Shown piece after piece: positions 33,601-54,559 of a stretch of 64,000 nt of DNA; the stretch's first letter is position 1; each line of letters opens with the position of its first letter. Made by a program: the position numbers and the translations under genes. The stretch spans positions 6,193,182-6,257,181 of the forward strand of contig NC_087384.1 in NCBI RefSeq assembly GCF_963675165.1. Reading direction: 5' to 3'. This DNA is from Halichondria panicea (taxonomy: Eukaryota; Porifera; Demospongiae; Suberitida; Halichondriidae). Under the pieces are notes generated by a model. It was not told the origin of the DNA and made no database searches. It saw only the letters and a program-made list of their open reading frames with translations.

Positions 33601-35310
33601 TGAAACTCGGGGTTAAACGTCCCCCTTCATTCGTCTCACTCGAGTCTAGTGACGAGACTTGAAATGTCTCGGGTACTGGGGGAGGTGCTTCTGGTAGAAT
33701 AGGTGGGGGGTCCTCTGGGAGTGTGGGGGGTGGGGCATCTGGCAGATCTGGTGGAAGGGAGTCTGGGAGACTTGGAACTGACCCACTTAAACTTGAGGCA
33801 TCCATTTCAAACGCATTCAGAGGACGTGGTTCTGCTTTAGTTTCTGAAATCTCTTCCATAGGAGCAGGTCTGTGTACCGCGTCTAAACCCAGTAGAGGGA
33901 GGTTGTCTGACTTGAAGCTGTCTAGTTGTAGCTGCTCACTCTTTCTTGTCCAATCATCCTTCCATTGAGACGTTCGAAACGATACTTTTGAGGAGAGAGT
34001 GTGCGATTTGGCGGGTATGTTATTTCGTACTTGGTCCACTTCCTCCGGGGGTGGGGGGAGCTCAGGTATAGGAGGGGGAGGGGCTGGTGGCAGTTCATCT
34101 TCGTCTGATTCAGGTCTTTCTTTTCTCTCAAATGGTGGGAAATGTTTTGGTTCACTTGGTGGCTCTGAAATCGAGAGTTCTGGTGTCGAATATATTTTTG
34201 GTGAATGTTCAACTGTTTTCACATTGTTCATTGGCGGCTTTACACTTGAAGGATAGGTTTCAGTTGTGTTTGCTTCCTCTGATTGTATAGAGGTGGTGGT
34301 TGTCGAGGGAGATAATGTGGGGGGTAGTGAAGAGTTAGAATTTGTCTTTGCCGCTCGTCTTTCTTTAAGCTTCTTCAATCGATCGCTGAATGAGCCAATC
34401 ACAATACCTTTAGTCTGTACAGAGTTAGGTGTGCTTGTGCTGCTTTTGGAAGCTACAATTGGACTTGTTTTTGGTTGTTTCTTGGACTCGATAACATCCG
34501 ACCATGCGGACTTCATCAACGGTTTGGCCGTGGTCTCGATTGGGGTGCTCGTGACGACAGGTTCCCGACTCTCTTTGGGTGCAAATAGTTCATTACCTGT
34601 ACATGGGATATAGACACACAAAATAAAATAATTTCCTAAAAATTATACCACAATTAAATTCCTACCATAATACTTAATGCTACATACTACATACACTGTA
34701 CACTTAGTTTGCTTACGCTGTGGTGACATCGAACACATGTCAACGGCTATTTAATAAATAGCTAGCTATAAATGTGGAGGCTATGAATTATAATTATTTT
34801 GCATCTCAAATTCCCACGCTTACCTAGTGACTCAGTGTCAGACACAGGTGGTGACGGTGGGGCACCAGGAGGGGCAGACATGGGAGGGAGGGGGGGTGGT
34901 GGTTCATCGAACATTTTTTCTCCATCTTCTTCCTCCTCCACAGCCAAAATCGGTGTTGCTGTGGTTATTGTCTCCAGGAAACCATCTTTGCTCAGACTGC
35001 TGTTCCTGGAAGGGGGTCTAACTTTCCTCTTGGGACGGTTCTTCGTGGCGTGAGAGAGCCTAGGTGGTTGCCACGAGGTTTGGTCCTCCTCAAAAGATGT
35101 GGTTGCAGAAGGGGGAGGGGCTGGTGCGTTGCTAGCACTTGGAGAGTTGTACATGCCAAGACCTCCATTCTCGCGAAGAATTTTCTGGAGCTCTAATATT
35201 TTCCCAGATGTTTTTCTCTTTGGAGGTGGAGTAGTTAGTTCGCTGTCCTCCATTGGTGGTGGTGGAGGGCTTGCGGGGAGAGGCGGGGGTGTGTCTTCTC
35301 TATCCGACAT
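24419..35310 (-). CDS. SAM-RA-coiled-coil-PDZ scaffold protein
   Basis: Nineteen exons, beginning 35310-34824 and 34596-32294 and ending 25211-24949 and 24464-24419, join in phase to about 2008 residues. Residues 1-930 are Pro-, Ser- and Lys-rich and disordered, with poly-Pro tracts (PPPLPASPPPPPMED) suited to SH3/EVH1/profilin binding. Residues 930-1010 are a SAM domain (WTVDQVCKWLELVGLGSYREVF...IFLAKIYEL). Residues 1220-1285 look like a Ras-association domain (LVKLFMDTVQEGALYKSFL, PTTTADDLVAMALDKAYL, QYTIWERD). Coiled coil covers 1290-1665. A PDZ domain follows near 1700-1800 (GLQRGDRLLEINGMSVSGQT), then more coiled coil. The end, YLDQLLSVVIDQEPQLL, fits the Y-I/L-D-x-L-L-x-x-V-x4-P-x-I/L-L pattern of Rab11-FIP tails. 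I cannot match the whole to a known protein. An upstream in-frame ATG at 35337 is an alternative start. Confidence 0.8.
24471..24607. repeat. interrupted (GT)n microsatellite
   Basis: Three GT tracts separated by TTGTG and AAGTGATGAG, in the last intron of the SAM/PDZ gene, directly upstream (in gene sense) of the final exon at 24419-24464. Confidence 0.95.
24658..24770. repeat. single end of CCGTATAGCGGGTA element with flanking direct repeat
   Basis: The left end ATACCGTATAGCGGGTATAT occurs without a matching right end. GGCATCAATTACTGAATGTA plus AATAT occurs on both sides (24615-24638 and 24747-24770) as a direct repeat of about 25 bp. Confidence 0.55.
28737..28923. repeat. 47-bp minisatellite, four units
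   Basis: Four nearly identical units starting ACCTCCCTATGGGAGTGGG at 28737, 28784, 28831 and 28878. They lie in an intron of the SAM/PDZ gene. The strand shown is G-rich. Confidence 0.95.
29694..29893. mobile_element. MITE-like element, CCGTATAGCGGGTA family
   Basis: The ends ACCATACAGCGGGTATATTT and the inverse ending TACCCGCTATACGGTA enclose a core with nested inverted phrases (AAATGTTCG..., CGAACATTTATACC). It is the best preserved full copy in the window, intronic in the SAM/PDZ gene. Confidence 0.75.
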
Positions 35311-35483
35311 GTTGTTATGTTGCTGTCTTGGTTGCAAGATGTGTGGGCGTTGTTCACAAAACTCTAGTTGATAGTTCTAAAGACGACCTTTACCCGTTAT
35401 TTCAATAGCAAAACGTTGAAAACAGTGAGTTTATTATACAGTAACACTGTACTGTATTTATTCATGGTGTCTATCTGCAGGTA
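35311..35483. promoter_or_regulatory. divergent promoter region, SAM/PDZ gene / TEDC1
   Basis: This 173-bp gap separates oppositely oriented start codons. A possible acceptor (CTGCAG) right before the TEDC1 ATG suggests a spliced 5' untranslated exon. No motif I would name. Confidence 0.4.
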
Positions 35484-36872
35484 ATGGCTGCAAAGGTACA
35501 GCAAGGAATCAGAAGTGTGATACAAACTCTCCTTTCTCTGTTGGAGGATGCAGGAATTCCACGAATGCCTTCTGAGTCATTCAGAAAAGCAAAGTTCAAC
35601 CAGCCCGAAGCAATTGCATCATTTTGGACCACCCTATTCAACATAATTGAGCTATCCAATTCCCTTGAATACTCAAAAATCACTCCCGTTATTCAACTTC
35701 CTTCGAATGAACAAATGTCCCTCTTTGTCAGAAAGCATCTCTTCACTTTGGGGTACAATCGAACGAACTTTTTTAAAAATCCAATTTGCTCAAGGGAACT
35801 TGTTTTAGCATTTTCTTGGCTGCTTTATAAGTCGGACCTTCCAAACAAGTTGACACAATTTCACCTCAGAGCAGCTAACACAGTCAGCATACCACTCAAG
35901 ACTACACGGAAGTTCCTAGTGGAAACTATGGAGAAAGAAATAGAACGCTTTAAAGAAGATGTGGAACAAATTCAGAAATACATATTGAACTATGATTGTA
36001 AAGACAAAGAACAATTGGAGGCAGCATTGAAGAAACTGGAATGGCTAAAAAGAAAGATGGAGTGTCGATTTAAATCTGCTCTCTCCTCTCAACATGGCTA
36101 CCAGAAACGTTCTGACAAGATACGCCAGTACACATGGCGACCATCCCATAATGAGCACCTGTCAGTACATGAAGTGTTCTTATTGCGACATCCCGAGCAG
36201 CTGTCCAATTACATGCAGAATCTGGAGAAGCACTTAATGGCACTTCAGAGACTGATGGAGTGGAAGACTTGTGAGAGTCTGTTTTGGCAATGGATGGAGA
36301 GCGTACTCGATTTAGATGAGAAAGAATTGCTCAAAGCTGATAGTTGCTCTGACGACAATGATGAGGGTGGCGGGAAGCCTGTTCTTGATCGAGAGCAGTT
36401 GGAATCAAGTCTGAGAATATTGGAGAAAGAAGTGGCTTCACTGATAGAGAGAAACAGACCACACATTGAAAAGATTAATCGCACTTGGCTTATGAAGAGT
36501 AGGAGTGTGAGGGCCGAGGATATCGAAGCTGAGCTCGCTAAGATCAATTTAACTGACAATCATAAGCCTTTAAAAATGTTCACTGAAGAAGACACAGCTT
36601 TTGTTGAGACGTTGGGGAGTGTTGATGTAGCACTACGTCTACCAGCCCGTGAGAAGTCAAGTAAGCAGCGAAGTTATCAGCTGAGCTCAACACTGGAGCA
36701 AGAGAGAGTCTGTTCCAACAGTTTGCAAGCCCTCAATGTCAAGTTGGAGCAGGTGCAGAATGAACTGGATGTTACCAAAGAGAGGGCGAAGATTGCTAAG
36801 AATGCCGTTACTAGGCAACTCGAGAGAATTGAACAAACACTCCCCCCCAATGTATGCAAGCTAGAAACATGA
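35484..36872 (+). CDS. TEDC1: tubulin epsilon and delta complex protein 1
   Basis: A single uninterrupted exon encodes 462 residues, which is unusual beside its intron-rich neighbours. It resembles vertebrate TEDC1 (C14orf80) at several anchors: FRKAKFNQPEAIASFWTTLF, GYNRTNFF, SRELVLAFSWLLYKS, RFKSALSSQ, HLSVHEVFLLRHPEQ and ESLFWQWMESVLDL. TEDC1 and TEDC2 act with delta- and epsilon-tubulin at centrioles and are needed for stable triplet microtubules. The second half is predicted coiled coil (LESSLRILEKEVASLIERNR; LEQVQNELDVTKERAKIAKN). It ends 180 bp before the convergent DHX36 stop. The name rests on remembered motif matches. Confidence 0.88.
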   Translation: MAAKVQQGIRSVIQTLLSLLEDAGIPRMPSESFRKAKFNQPEAIASFWTTLFNIIELSNSLEYSKITPVIQLPSNEQMSLFVRKHLFTLGYNRTNFFKNPICSRELVLAFSWLLYKSDLPNKLTQFHLRAANTVSIPLKTTRKFLVETMEKEIERFKEDVEQIQKYILNYDCKDKEQLEAALKKLEWLKRKMECRFKSALSSQHGYQKRSDKIRQYTWRPSHNEHLSVHEVFLLRHPEQLSNYMQNLEKHLMALQRLMEWKTCESLFWQWMESVLDLDEKELLKADSCSDDNDEGGGKPVLDREQLESSLRILEKEVASLIERNRPHIEKINRTWLMKSRSVRAEDIEAELAKINLTDNHKPLKMFTEEDTAFVETLGSVDVALRLPAREKSSKQRSYQLSSTLEQERVCSNSLQALNVKLEQVQNELDVTKERAKIAKNAVTRQLERIEQTLPPNVCKLET

Positions 36873-37053
36873 ACTCACAACCTGTGCATGTACTATTGTC
36901 ATTCAAATCAAAAATGCATAATAATATCAACAAAGTGATTGAATATTGAAATCGGAGCCATATTAAATATATACTTAATAATTATAAGAGCATGGATTCA
37001 TGACATGCATGAGTGATCAATAACAATAGCAATTAAGAGCTTTATAAAGTTCA

Positions 37054-47119
<10,066 letters not shown>

Positions 47120-47414
47120 GGTGCTAGAACACTCTCTGGAGGACTGAGGGAGCTGGGTCAGTGGATAGCAGAGCCTGGTTGCCTGTAGAGGAGACCAGTA
47201 TGAAGTCAACACTAGGGAGATGATGAATATAGTTTTATATGCTTACCTTGCAGAGATGCATGGATATGCATGGATACACACCTACAGGTATGCCTACCAC
47301 GCCTCTCTTTCTATAGAGTTTCCTTTCACAGCTTTAGCCACAGACGGCCAGTATCTAAAGTCAGCTACAGTATAAACAGAGATAAAGAAAGGACAGAGAA
47401 GAGGTATCACCAAG
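47120..47414. promoter_or_regulatory. divergent promoter region, DHX36 / class I myosin
   Basis: This 295-bp gap separates opposite start codons. No specific motif is defended. Promoter activity is inferred from the arrangement. Confidence 0.35.
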
Positions 47415-50400
47415 ATGGACAAGTCAGTGCTGATAAAGAGGCAGTCTTTCAAGTCGGGGGTCGAGAGTGCTCTGCATGCAAGAGACCAGACAGGTGTGCA
47501 GGACTTTGTACTACTGGAGGACTACACTAATGTGGAAGCTTTCTTGGACAACCTCAAGAAACGTTTCAAAGCAGACCTCATCTATGTGAGTGTGTCAGAG
47601 CTTGTACATGTACGATAGTTTGTAATTTTGATGTTGTTTTGATGTAATTTTGATGTACTTTGTTGTGGTTTCTTGTGGTTTACATTAGACCTTTTGATTG
47701 ATTAATCTTTGCTGCTTCCACGCTAATACTACTCACAAAGGATATGTATACAAAAGAGCTCAAAGCGTATGTAAACAGACCGTTGAATTGCCATGTTTCA
47801 TTATCAATTCTTGCGTACAATTAATGTACTAATTTTAATCACCTTTTATAGAAACGATGTACGGTCGAGTGTGTCGGGCTCTAAGCAAACTAGTAACTGA
47901 TACAAAACAGCTGCCTTATATAAACTATTGACATACAAGGATACGCTGCATGGTGTGTCTGAGCTAGCTGTGCGTATACGTACATGAAGAGTGGGCGGAG
48001 CTGTACATGACATTCCTATTAAAATAGTTGTTTCAATCTACTTAGAATAAGTGTATGGGTGTGCTGCCATATCATAGCGTGTTTTGTCTCTCTAATGATG
48101 TCTGAATGTAATTGTAATTCAATAGCAGCTGCTCATAACTGAATATGGTGTTGTCTTACATGATCTTCTAATTGATCATCCCTTGTTTATACACTCTATA
48201 ATAGTATCTGCTAGCAGTAAGAATACCAGGTAATATATACCAGTATATATGGCAGCAGTAAGAATACCAGGTAATACCAGTATATATATGGCAGCTCAAT
48301 CAATGTCCATTCAACCATAAAGAAGTGAAACTAACAAGCTCAATGTAGCCCAATTTGTATCATATTTATATTTATAATTGATAAGTTTTTCCGTTAATGA
48401 TTAGTTGGAATGTCCTTAATTGGTGGTGTGCAGAAGAGATGCATGGTAGAGGGAAGTGGATCCAGAGCTCGAGGTGTTGTGTTTCAATCTCTCTTGTGTA
48501 AAGTGATTCGTTGCAGCTCATTTCCTCCCATTCACTGAACATTAGATCACTGCAACTTAACGCCCACTCCATGCCCACCTTATGACACACAGTGTGGTTA
48601 GGTTGCTATACCAACCATAATGTGTGTGGTTGTCTTGAACTCTACCAGGAGCTCATATTCTGTTAAATAAACGTACCAGGAGTGCACTCCTCCTATACGT
48701 ACATATTTAAACCTTTAGCCATAATTATATGTATAATATTAAGTCCCAGTATAAATTACTGTACAGGTTGAGTCGACCATTAATGACAGTTATGGATGCA
48801 TGGGAGGGAGCTCATGATTTCGGTCTAATATGATTCATACAACCATAATTATACTTTACTTGTTCTCATCTTCTTGGCTCTTCTTTAGGCTGATAAATTA
48901 GGTTTGGCTGGGAATGTTTGCTATGAATTCTACAACTACTCCTTTATCTAGCTTGAGGTTACTATAGCACCAAACACACTTCAAAGAGCTGCCTGACAAT
49001 ATACAGTGCCAATGTAGTGGGCCAATAATATAGTAGCCTGGACTTGAAAGTGACTGTGTGTGTGTGTGGACATGTACATACAATAATAGGTTATACAAAC
49101 TGTCTGTTTAACAACAAGAGGAGGACAATGTCTTAATGGCATGTCTTTTATAATGGCATAATAAAAATGGTTGCTTTCTAACTTCCTTTTGAAGGCCCAT
49201 AGCTTCAATTTTATGTTGTCTAAAAAAGTAGCAGTTAGGAAGCGCTTCATATGACATTGGTCCCTTACGACTTTTGGGTGTTATAATCTGAAGGGCACTA
49301 TAATAATAATTATAAGCTCGTTAACGTTGACATGTCCTTCTTTGTAACCTCCAGACGTACATTGGTTCAGTGGCAGTGTCGATGAACCCGTACAAGCAGT
49401 TGGGCATCTACAGCACGGACCTGATGGAGGAGTACAAAGGAGTCAACTTCTACGAACTGCCACCACACATGTGAGTCTCATCTTGATTAATTAATATTGC
49501 GTTGGGATAATTATAGCGAGCATATTTATAATGGTCACCATTCGGCAAGCCAACAGTGGCTGTAATAAAGAGGTGGCCTGCTAACACAGGTCCAAACACA
49601 TGGAGACTTTGGGCTGGCTGTATTATAGAGGGTGGCCTCTGCTAACACAGGTCCCAACACATGCTATGGAGACTTTGGGACTCATTAACCTGGCTGTATT
49701 ATAGAGGGTGGCCTCTGCTAACACAGGTCGCTATGGAGACTTTGGTGGGGTCCATTAACCTGGCTGTTATGTAGAGGGTGGATTGACCACACAATAGAGA
49801 CAGCTTTTACTGTACAGTTAAGGCTGTCCTCATCACGCTCCACTATAATACCACCACCCTCACACCACTCACACACTCCACTCCACTCCACCACCCCTCA
49901 CACCACTCACACACTCCACCCCTCACCCTCACACCACTCACACACTCCACCACTCACCCTCACAGTTTTGCGATAGCGGACAATGCATGAACACACTCCA
50001 CCCCTCTCCCTCACACCACTCACACACTCCACTCCTCTCCCTCACACCACTCACACACTCCACCCCTCTCCCTCACACCACTCACACAGTCCACCACCCT
50101 CACACCACTCACACACTCCACTCCTCTCCCTCACACCACTCACACACTCCACCCCTCTCCCTCACACACTCCACTCCTCTCCCTCACACCACTCACACAC
50201 TCCATCACCCTCACACCACTCACACACTCCACCACCCTCACACCACTCACACACTCCACCACTCTCCCTCACACCACTCACACACTCCACCCCTCTCCCT
50301 CACACCACTCGCACACTCCACCACCCTCACACCACTCACACACTCCACCCCTCTCCCTCTCCCTCCCACCACTCACACACTCCACTCCTCTCCCTCACAC

Positions 50401-50712
50401 CACTCACACACTCCACCCCTCTCCCTCCCACCACTCACACACTCCACCCCTCTCCCTCCCACCACTCACACACTCCACCCCTCTCCCTCCCACCACTCAC
50501 ACACTCCACCCCTCACCCTCACACCACTCACACACTCCACCCCTCTCCCTCCCACCACTCACACACTCCACCCCTCACCCTCACACCACTCACACACTCC
50601 ACCCCTCTCCCTCACAGTTTTGCAATAGCGGACAATGCGTACCGTGCGATGAAGTATGAAGGACGTGACCAGTGTGTACTCATCTCTGGGGAGAGTGGGG
50701 CCGGCAAAACAG
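47415..50712 (+). CDS. class I myosin (MYO1C/1H-like), N-terminal exons only
   Basis: Three exons (47415-47585, 49355-49470, 50618-50712) join in phase to 127 residues. The sequence [20 protein letters not shown], the end of exon 1 (KADLIY), the start of exon 2 ([20 protein letters not shown]) and exon 3 with [11 protein letters not shown] and the P-loop GESGAGKT closely follow vertebrate MYO1C. Class I myosins are actin-based single-headed motors that link membrane to actin. Exon 3 ends ACAG|GTAACC in phase 1, so another exon is expected. None of the remaining motor (switch I, switch II, actin loop, IQ, TH1) is visible up to 64000. Either the rest lies beyond the window with the death/TRAF cluster inside an intron, or this is a truncated copy. 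An odd minisatellite precedes exon 3. Confidence 0.85.
48215..48297. repeat. 41-bp direct repeat, two units
   Basis: GCAGTAAGAATACCAGGTAA is followed by ATATACCAG variants, twice in tandem, inside the first myosin intron. The rest of the intron (47586-49354) shows no gene. Confidence 0.8.
49535..49815. repeat. GTGAAACC-family element with tandem core
   Basis: Three copies of a roughly 75-bp unit (GTATTATAGAGGGTGGCCT ... GCTATGGAGACTTTGG) are visible, with an end CAGCTTTTACTGTACAG. It is in the second myosin intron. Confidence 0.6.
49850..50617. repeat. CT-rich minisatellite upstream of myosin exon 3
   Basis: About 25 imperfect units of ACACTCCACCCCTCTCCCTC plus ACACCACTCAC, running directly into the acceptor of exon 3 (CTCACAG|TTTTGC). 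Both reading frames of the array are open for more than 200 codons. This is a side effect of the repeat, not a gene. Confidence 0.92.
49966..49987 (+). pseudogene. duplicated 5' end of myosin exon 3
   Basis: CTCACAG|TTTTGCGATAGCG and the next bases repeat the start of exon 3 (50618) with one mismatch, then break off after GGACAATGC into the minisatellite. The splice acceptor is preserved, but the frame ends in TGA within a few bases. Confidence 0.8.
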
Positions 50713-51284
50713 GTAACCATTTTGTACATTGGTGATACCCCAAATTGAGTTTCAAATATGGGTGGGGTTTTTTCGATCGCAAATTGCTAGAGTTTTCTCA
50801 TTAATTGCACGAATGCCACGCTAAGAGTGAGCATGCGCATGCGATTCGCAATAGATAAACGAAGTACGCTTGTATACAGTGTCATTCGAAAATGATTGAC
50901 TAATCCTACTTTCACGCAGTTGCTATAGGATATGCCCATAGAATAATCTATGGGAAATAATAACTATAGTGGGAAATATCAGAAGGAATTATCACAGTTA
51001 ATTTTCCCTCTGATGTTTCCCCAGACATGTTTGGTACAAGATCTTGTAGATAATTATTTTGTCTGGCTCTGCTAAAAAGTTAAAAAACTAGTTTGAAAGT
51101 GAGTTACCATGGTAGGGGAGTAGATCCGCAGAGTAGCATATTGCATAGCCAATCACACAGGATATATAACACTCATGCTGCTATGGTTACTAGAATTGTA
51201 TGGCAACGTAAACCACCTCGCCCTCGGGCTTGGTGGGTTTACTGGTGTATAACTATAGCTAATATACGCATTCCGATATACACT

Positions 51285-51436
51285 ACAGTGGAGCCTCCGA
51301 ATAAAGGAACTTTATCCTTTATATAGAGAGGCTGTTCTTTTGTGGGAAGTTAAATAACACTACAAATGTTGCCATAGCTAGATTTATAGAGAGGCTGTCC
51401 TCTGATGGGAGGGTTCGTTATGGGACGTTCCACTGT
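51285..51436. mobile_element. short TIR element, ACAGTGGAG..TCCACTGT
   Basis: The ends ACAGTGGAGCCTC and GGACGTTCCACTGT are inverted repeats. TATAGAGAGGCTGT occurs twice inside. There is no coding capacity. Confidence 0.6.
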
Positions 51437-51870
51437 ATACCGTATATTTGCTTGATCAGGGGGCCAAAGTAGTATGTTTATTCTGCTGGCTACAGTAACA
51501 AGCTGATACAATAGATACAGGCAGAGGTGTGCCCCAAATTGATGGCTATTTCAATCCTCTATCTCAAATTCATTTGCCTTTTTTATAGCCTATTATGTGC
51601 TAAGAGGAGTGTGATGCATGTACATGTACAGACATTGTTACAGCTCAGTCAGTTGATTAGTTCTCTGCAAGATTTATAACACAAGATACAGAATGCATGA
51701 ATGCATACAGAGTGGGAGGGGCTAGCTAGAGGAAGCCTAATTTAGAGTGAGATTGGTACTTCCAGATGAAGAGTGTTTACAGTTTTTCCTTGTCCTCAAC
51801 TACTTGCTTTTATCTTATCGTAGTCATGGTTTCTAGAATAGACTGTGCTGGCATACTGGCATCTAAATGA

Positions 51871-52013
51871 GTTTGACCGGCACTGTTTTATTGGTGTCCC
51901 GATAGGATTTAGAATGCCTCAGGCACTTGTAGTACCCTGGATACGATACGCTCCGGATACAGTGCCTTTGGGCTTCTAAATCCCATAGAGACACCTCCAA
52001 AACAGTGTCTAAC
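51871..52013. repeat. long imperfect inverted repeat
   Basis: The left arm (CACTGTTTTATTGGTGTCCC ... GGATTTAGAATGCC) pairs with the right arm (GGGCTTCTAAATCCCATAG ... CCAAAACAGTG) over about 45 bases with several mismatches. It is a foldback element. Confidence 0.65.
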
Positions 52014-52362
52014 TATATTTATTCAGCTAGGGGTGTGCAGTGAGCATTAAGGTGATATGTGATCAGAGGCTGCAGCTAATTCTGCTGACAAAGGAGGCTC
52101 AGTACAACAAGCTGATACCATACTTACAGGGTGTCTACATGTATATTATAGCTGCCGCGAGCGCAGTGATAATAGGGTAAAGGTCACTGAGGCTATTATT
52201 TGAGAGCAGCCTATCATCAAGCAAATTCGGTGATCATGCATGTAGTCACGTAAATCAAATCAAAGAAAGAAAGGGAACTTAATATAACAAAAACCGTTTG
52301 ATGTGTAATTCTATTCTAAATGTGTATACAAGAACAGTGTTCAATTCGACTCTTTATAGTTG

Positions 52363-53891
52363 TTAGGGTTGTAGTGCAGTACTCATAGCATTCAATTTAG
52401 CTTCGATTAATTCAACACGCTTTTTTAGATCCGAGTTGTCTTTCCTTAGATCTGAGTTGTCTTTCTTTAGATCTGAATTGTCGTTCTTTAGATATGAATT
52501 GTCTTTCTTTAGATCTGAATTGTCTTTCCTTAGATCCGAGTCGTCTTTCCTTAAATCCGAGTTGGACTCGAGATTTTTCTCGTGTAGTTTGTCAATAGCA
52601 GCTAGAACATGTGTTTCAACTTCTTTCTCGTGTTGTTCTATCTCATCTCCAGCTCCCTCGTGTGTGCAACCTGCCCACACGTATTTACATGGCCTCTTTT
52701 GCTTTGAGCACTCATTTTTAAGATGGCTTTCTCTTTTATAAAGGGGAACGTTTTCACCACATTTGTTTTCACATACCACCATTAGCTTGCCTATGTTGCC
52801 GTTGGTGACCTTATCAGGTTCGTACTGGTCGCTTTGCTTACAGTTAGTGCAAGGATTGATTTTACAGTCACTACAAGATAGACCAGTATTGTCTTTAACT
52901 CTTGCTCTACCCCTTCCAACTTCTTGTTTATCAGTTTTTCCACAATTGCATCGAAAGCAACTCTTTGGTATTTTATTACAATGAATGCATCGATATTTTG
53001 TTAGAATATTCTTATTGGCAAATATTTTTTCATCATAATAGTCTGCTGTTTTGGAACGCTGCAAAAATAGGCAATCAGTCAGAACACACAATTGTTTGCT
53101 GCTTTACCTTGCTGCCTTCTGGTGTAGTGTCGCTGGCTGGCCTCTTCTTTCCCACTGGAGCAGTACTGGAGTGACCTCTTTCCTGAGTACCACTGGCTTC
53201 TGCTATTATTTGTCCTTGAGGCTTGTGGTGTATTTGTGCTCGAGGCTTGTGGTGTGTTTGTAGCCATGGCAGTGGTAGGTTGCATAGATAATCACCTGTT
53301 GATAGAAGCAGTGGTAACTGTAGTGTGAGTCCCCGTTGTGAGTCCTGTTGCTGTGTTGAGTGTGCTAGTTACCGGGGACATTACTGGAGTGCTTTTTGTT
53401 GCAGAAGGTTTAGGATTGTTATCCTGTAAATGTTATCTCTTTTAATAATAATAATTTGACGTGCATGTACAGTAGTATAGTTATTGTTTCACTTAAATAC
53501 CTCTCTTTACTGGTGTAGTAGTTGTAGCTTGTGTTATGATGTATTTGCTTCTTATTTCATCGGCAATAACTTGTTGGCCAATAGTAGGATTTTCTAGAGC
53601 CTCTGTAATTTGATCCCAAGTCAAATCTCCTTGGGCTAACCTCACAGTGAGCATCTCACGCAGTTTCTCTTCATTTTTTTGGAGGTTCTTCTCACTGGAA
53701 ATCTTTTTTAGGTCATTTGAGTCAACGTCAAGTTGAAGGCCAAGATTAAACCATTGATCAGCTACTTTAAATAGAGCTGTGTACACATTTTTAAGAGAGT
53801 TTGGGCTGTAGAGAAATAACAATACGCATGGTTTGTGTCACACTAGAGCATTTTGATTATGTACTTACCCTCTGTCTGTATCACCACTCAT
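52363..53891 (-). CDS. death-domain/TRAF zinc-finger protein A
   Basis: Five exons (53869-53891, 53511-53805, 53296-53423, 53108-53192, 52363-53058) give 408 residues. Residues 10-95 fit a death domain: W-F-N-L-G-L-Q-L, then LREMLTVRLAQGDLTWDQIT, then EALENPTIGQQVIADEI. A Thr/Pro-rich linker follows. Residues 180-330 hold a RING-like Cys module (YRCIHCNKIP, FRCNCGK, CSDCKINPCTNC) and TRAF-type zinc fingers (VCENKCGENVPLYKRESH, then KRPCKYVWAGCTHEG, then HEKEVETHVLAAI). The C-terminus is a heptad coiled coil (DNSDLKK repeats) and replaces the usual TRAF/MATH domain. Such domains suggest an adaptor in death-receptor, Toll or TNF-type signalling. That is inferred. Exon 4's acceptor was chosen by phase and is the weakest call. 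Confidence 0.8.
52425..52566 (-). repeat. coding 21-bp repeat, DNSDLKK heptads
   Basis: Seven tandem 21-bp units (TTAGATCTGAATTGTCTTTC on the plus strand) encode (R/K)KDNSDL heptads of the coiled coil in gene A. Paralogues at 55107, 57011 and 60678 have only one to three such units. Confidence 0.85.
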
Positions 53892-54559
53892 TTCTTTAGA
53901 GTCTTTCAAAGTCACTTGTTCCTAGATCCTGAGTGCAATTTTAATGTGAATGATCGATCATGTGATAAATTGTTATCAGATGGCAGTTGCACGTGACTGT
54001 GACTGTTATTTTGTTCTGAGAATTACATATTCATTGCGTAATTATGTATACTACCTATATGAATATTCATGCACTCCTGATACTACGTACATATAGACCT
54101 AGCTAGTTTATTGTTATCTGATATTTGTTTTACTTGTGTGGTTTACTAGTACAGAACTTAGGCCGGCCAGACCAATTTAATTATCTGTTTCATGGATCCC
54201 GGCCAGGTCTCAAATTTACTGCCTTCCAAAAAAAGTTAGTAAGTGGGGCTCATTCTGAGCATTATCGAGAACTACGTACAAGTGTTGTTGTAACAACAAG
54301 AATTGTAGACCAACTATGGAGAGCTCCTAACTGCTGCAGACCCTCAACTCAATGGTGAAATTGTTGTGCATGCATGTGAAGTAAGGCGTAGCATTATTAG
54401 ATGGGTTGCTAGGTCCTGCTGTTGGATTTGCTGGTCAGTTTAGTGTTCAAAAATGGCGGTTGATGAATGCATAACAAGAGTACTACACGTACGTACCTTG
54501 TTGGGGGAATCGTTGCCGTGGAGCCACCTGGTGCAATTAACTCTTGTTGTAGTTAATAC

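Larger units (their letters stand above)
50713..52362. other. gene-free stretch after myosin exon 3
   Basis: I looked on both strands for the next myosin exon (expected to begin EA(T/S)K) and found none. The stretch holds two foldback or TIR elements, at 51285 and 51871, and otherwise unremarkable AT-rich DNA. Confidence 0.5.

Noticed and set aside
33922-34290. Several 65-115 codon frames antisense or out of frame to the 768-codon exon 32294-34596
   Set aside because: Shadows of a long Pro/Ser-rich coding exon. Not conserved-looking and not splice-consistent.
35484-36872. HAUS6-type augmin subunit
   Set aside because: The early impression from the coiled coil did not hold. The anchors SRELVLAFSWLL, LSSQ, HLSV and FWQWM fit TEDC1 better.
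49983-50735. Long plus-strand open frames of His/Thr/Pro/Ser repeats
   Set aside because: Produced by the CT-rich minisatellite. Only the last part, from 50618, is a real exon (myosin).
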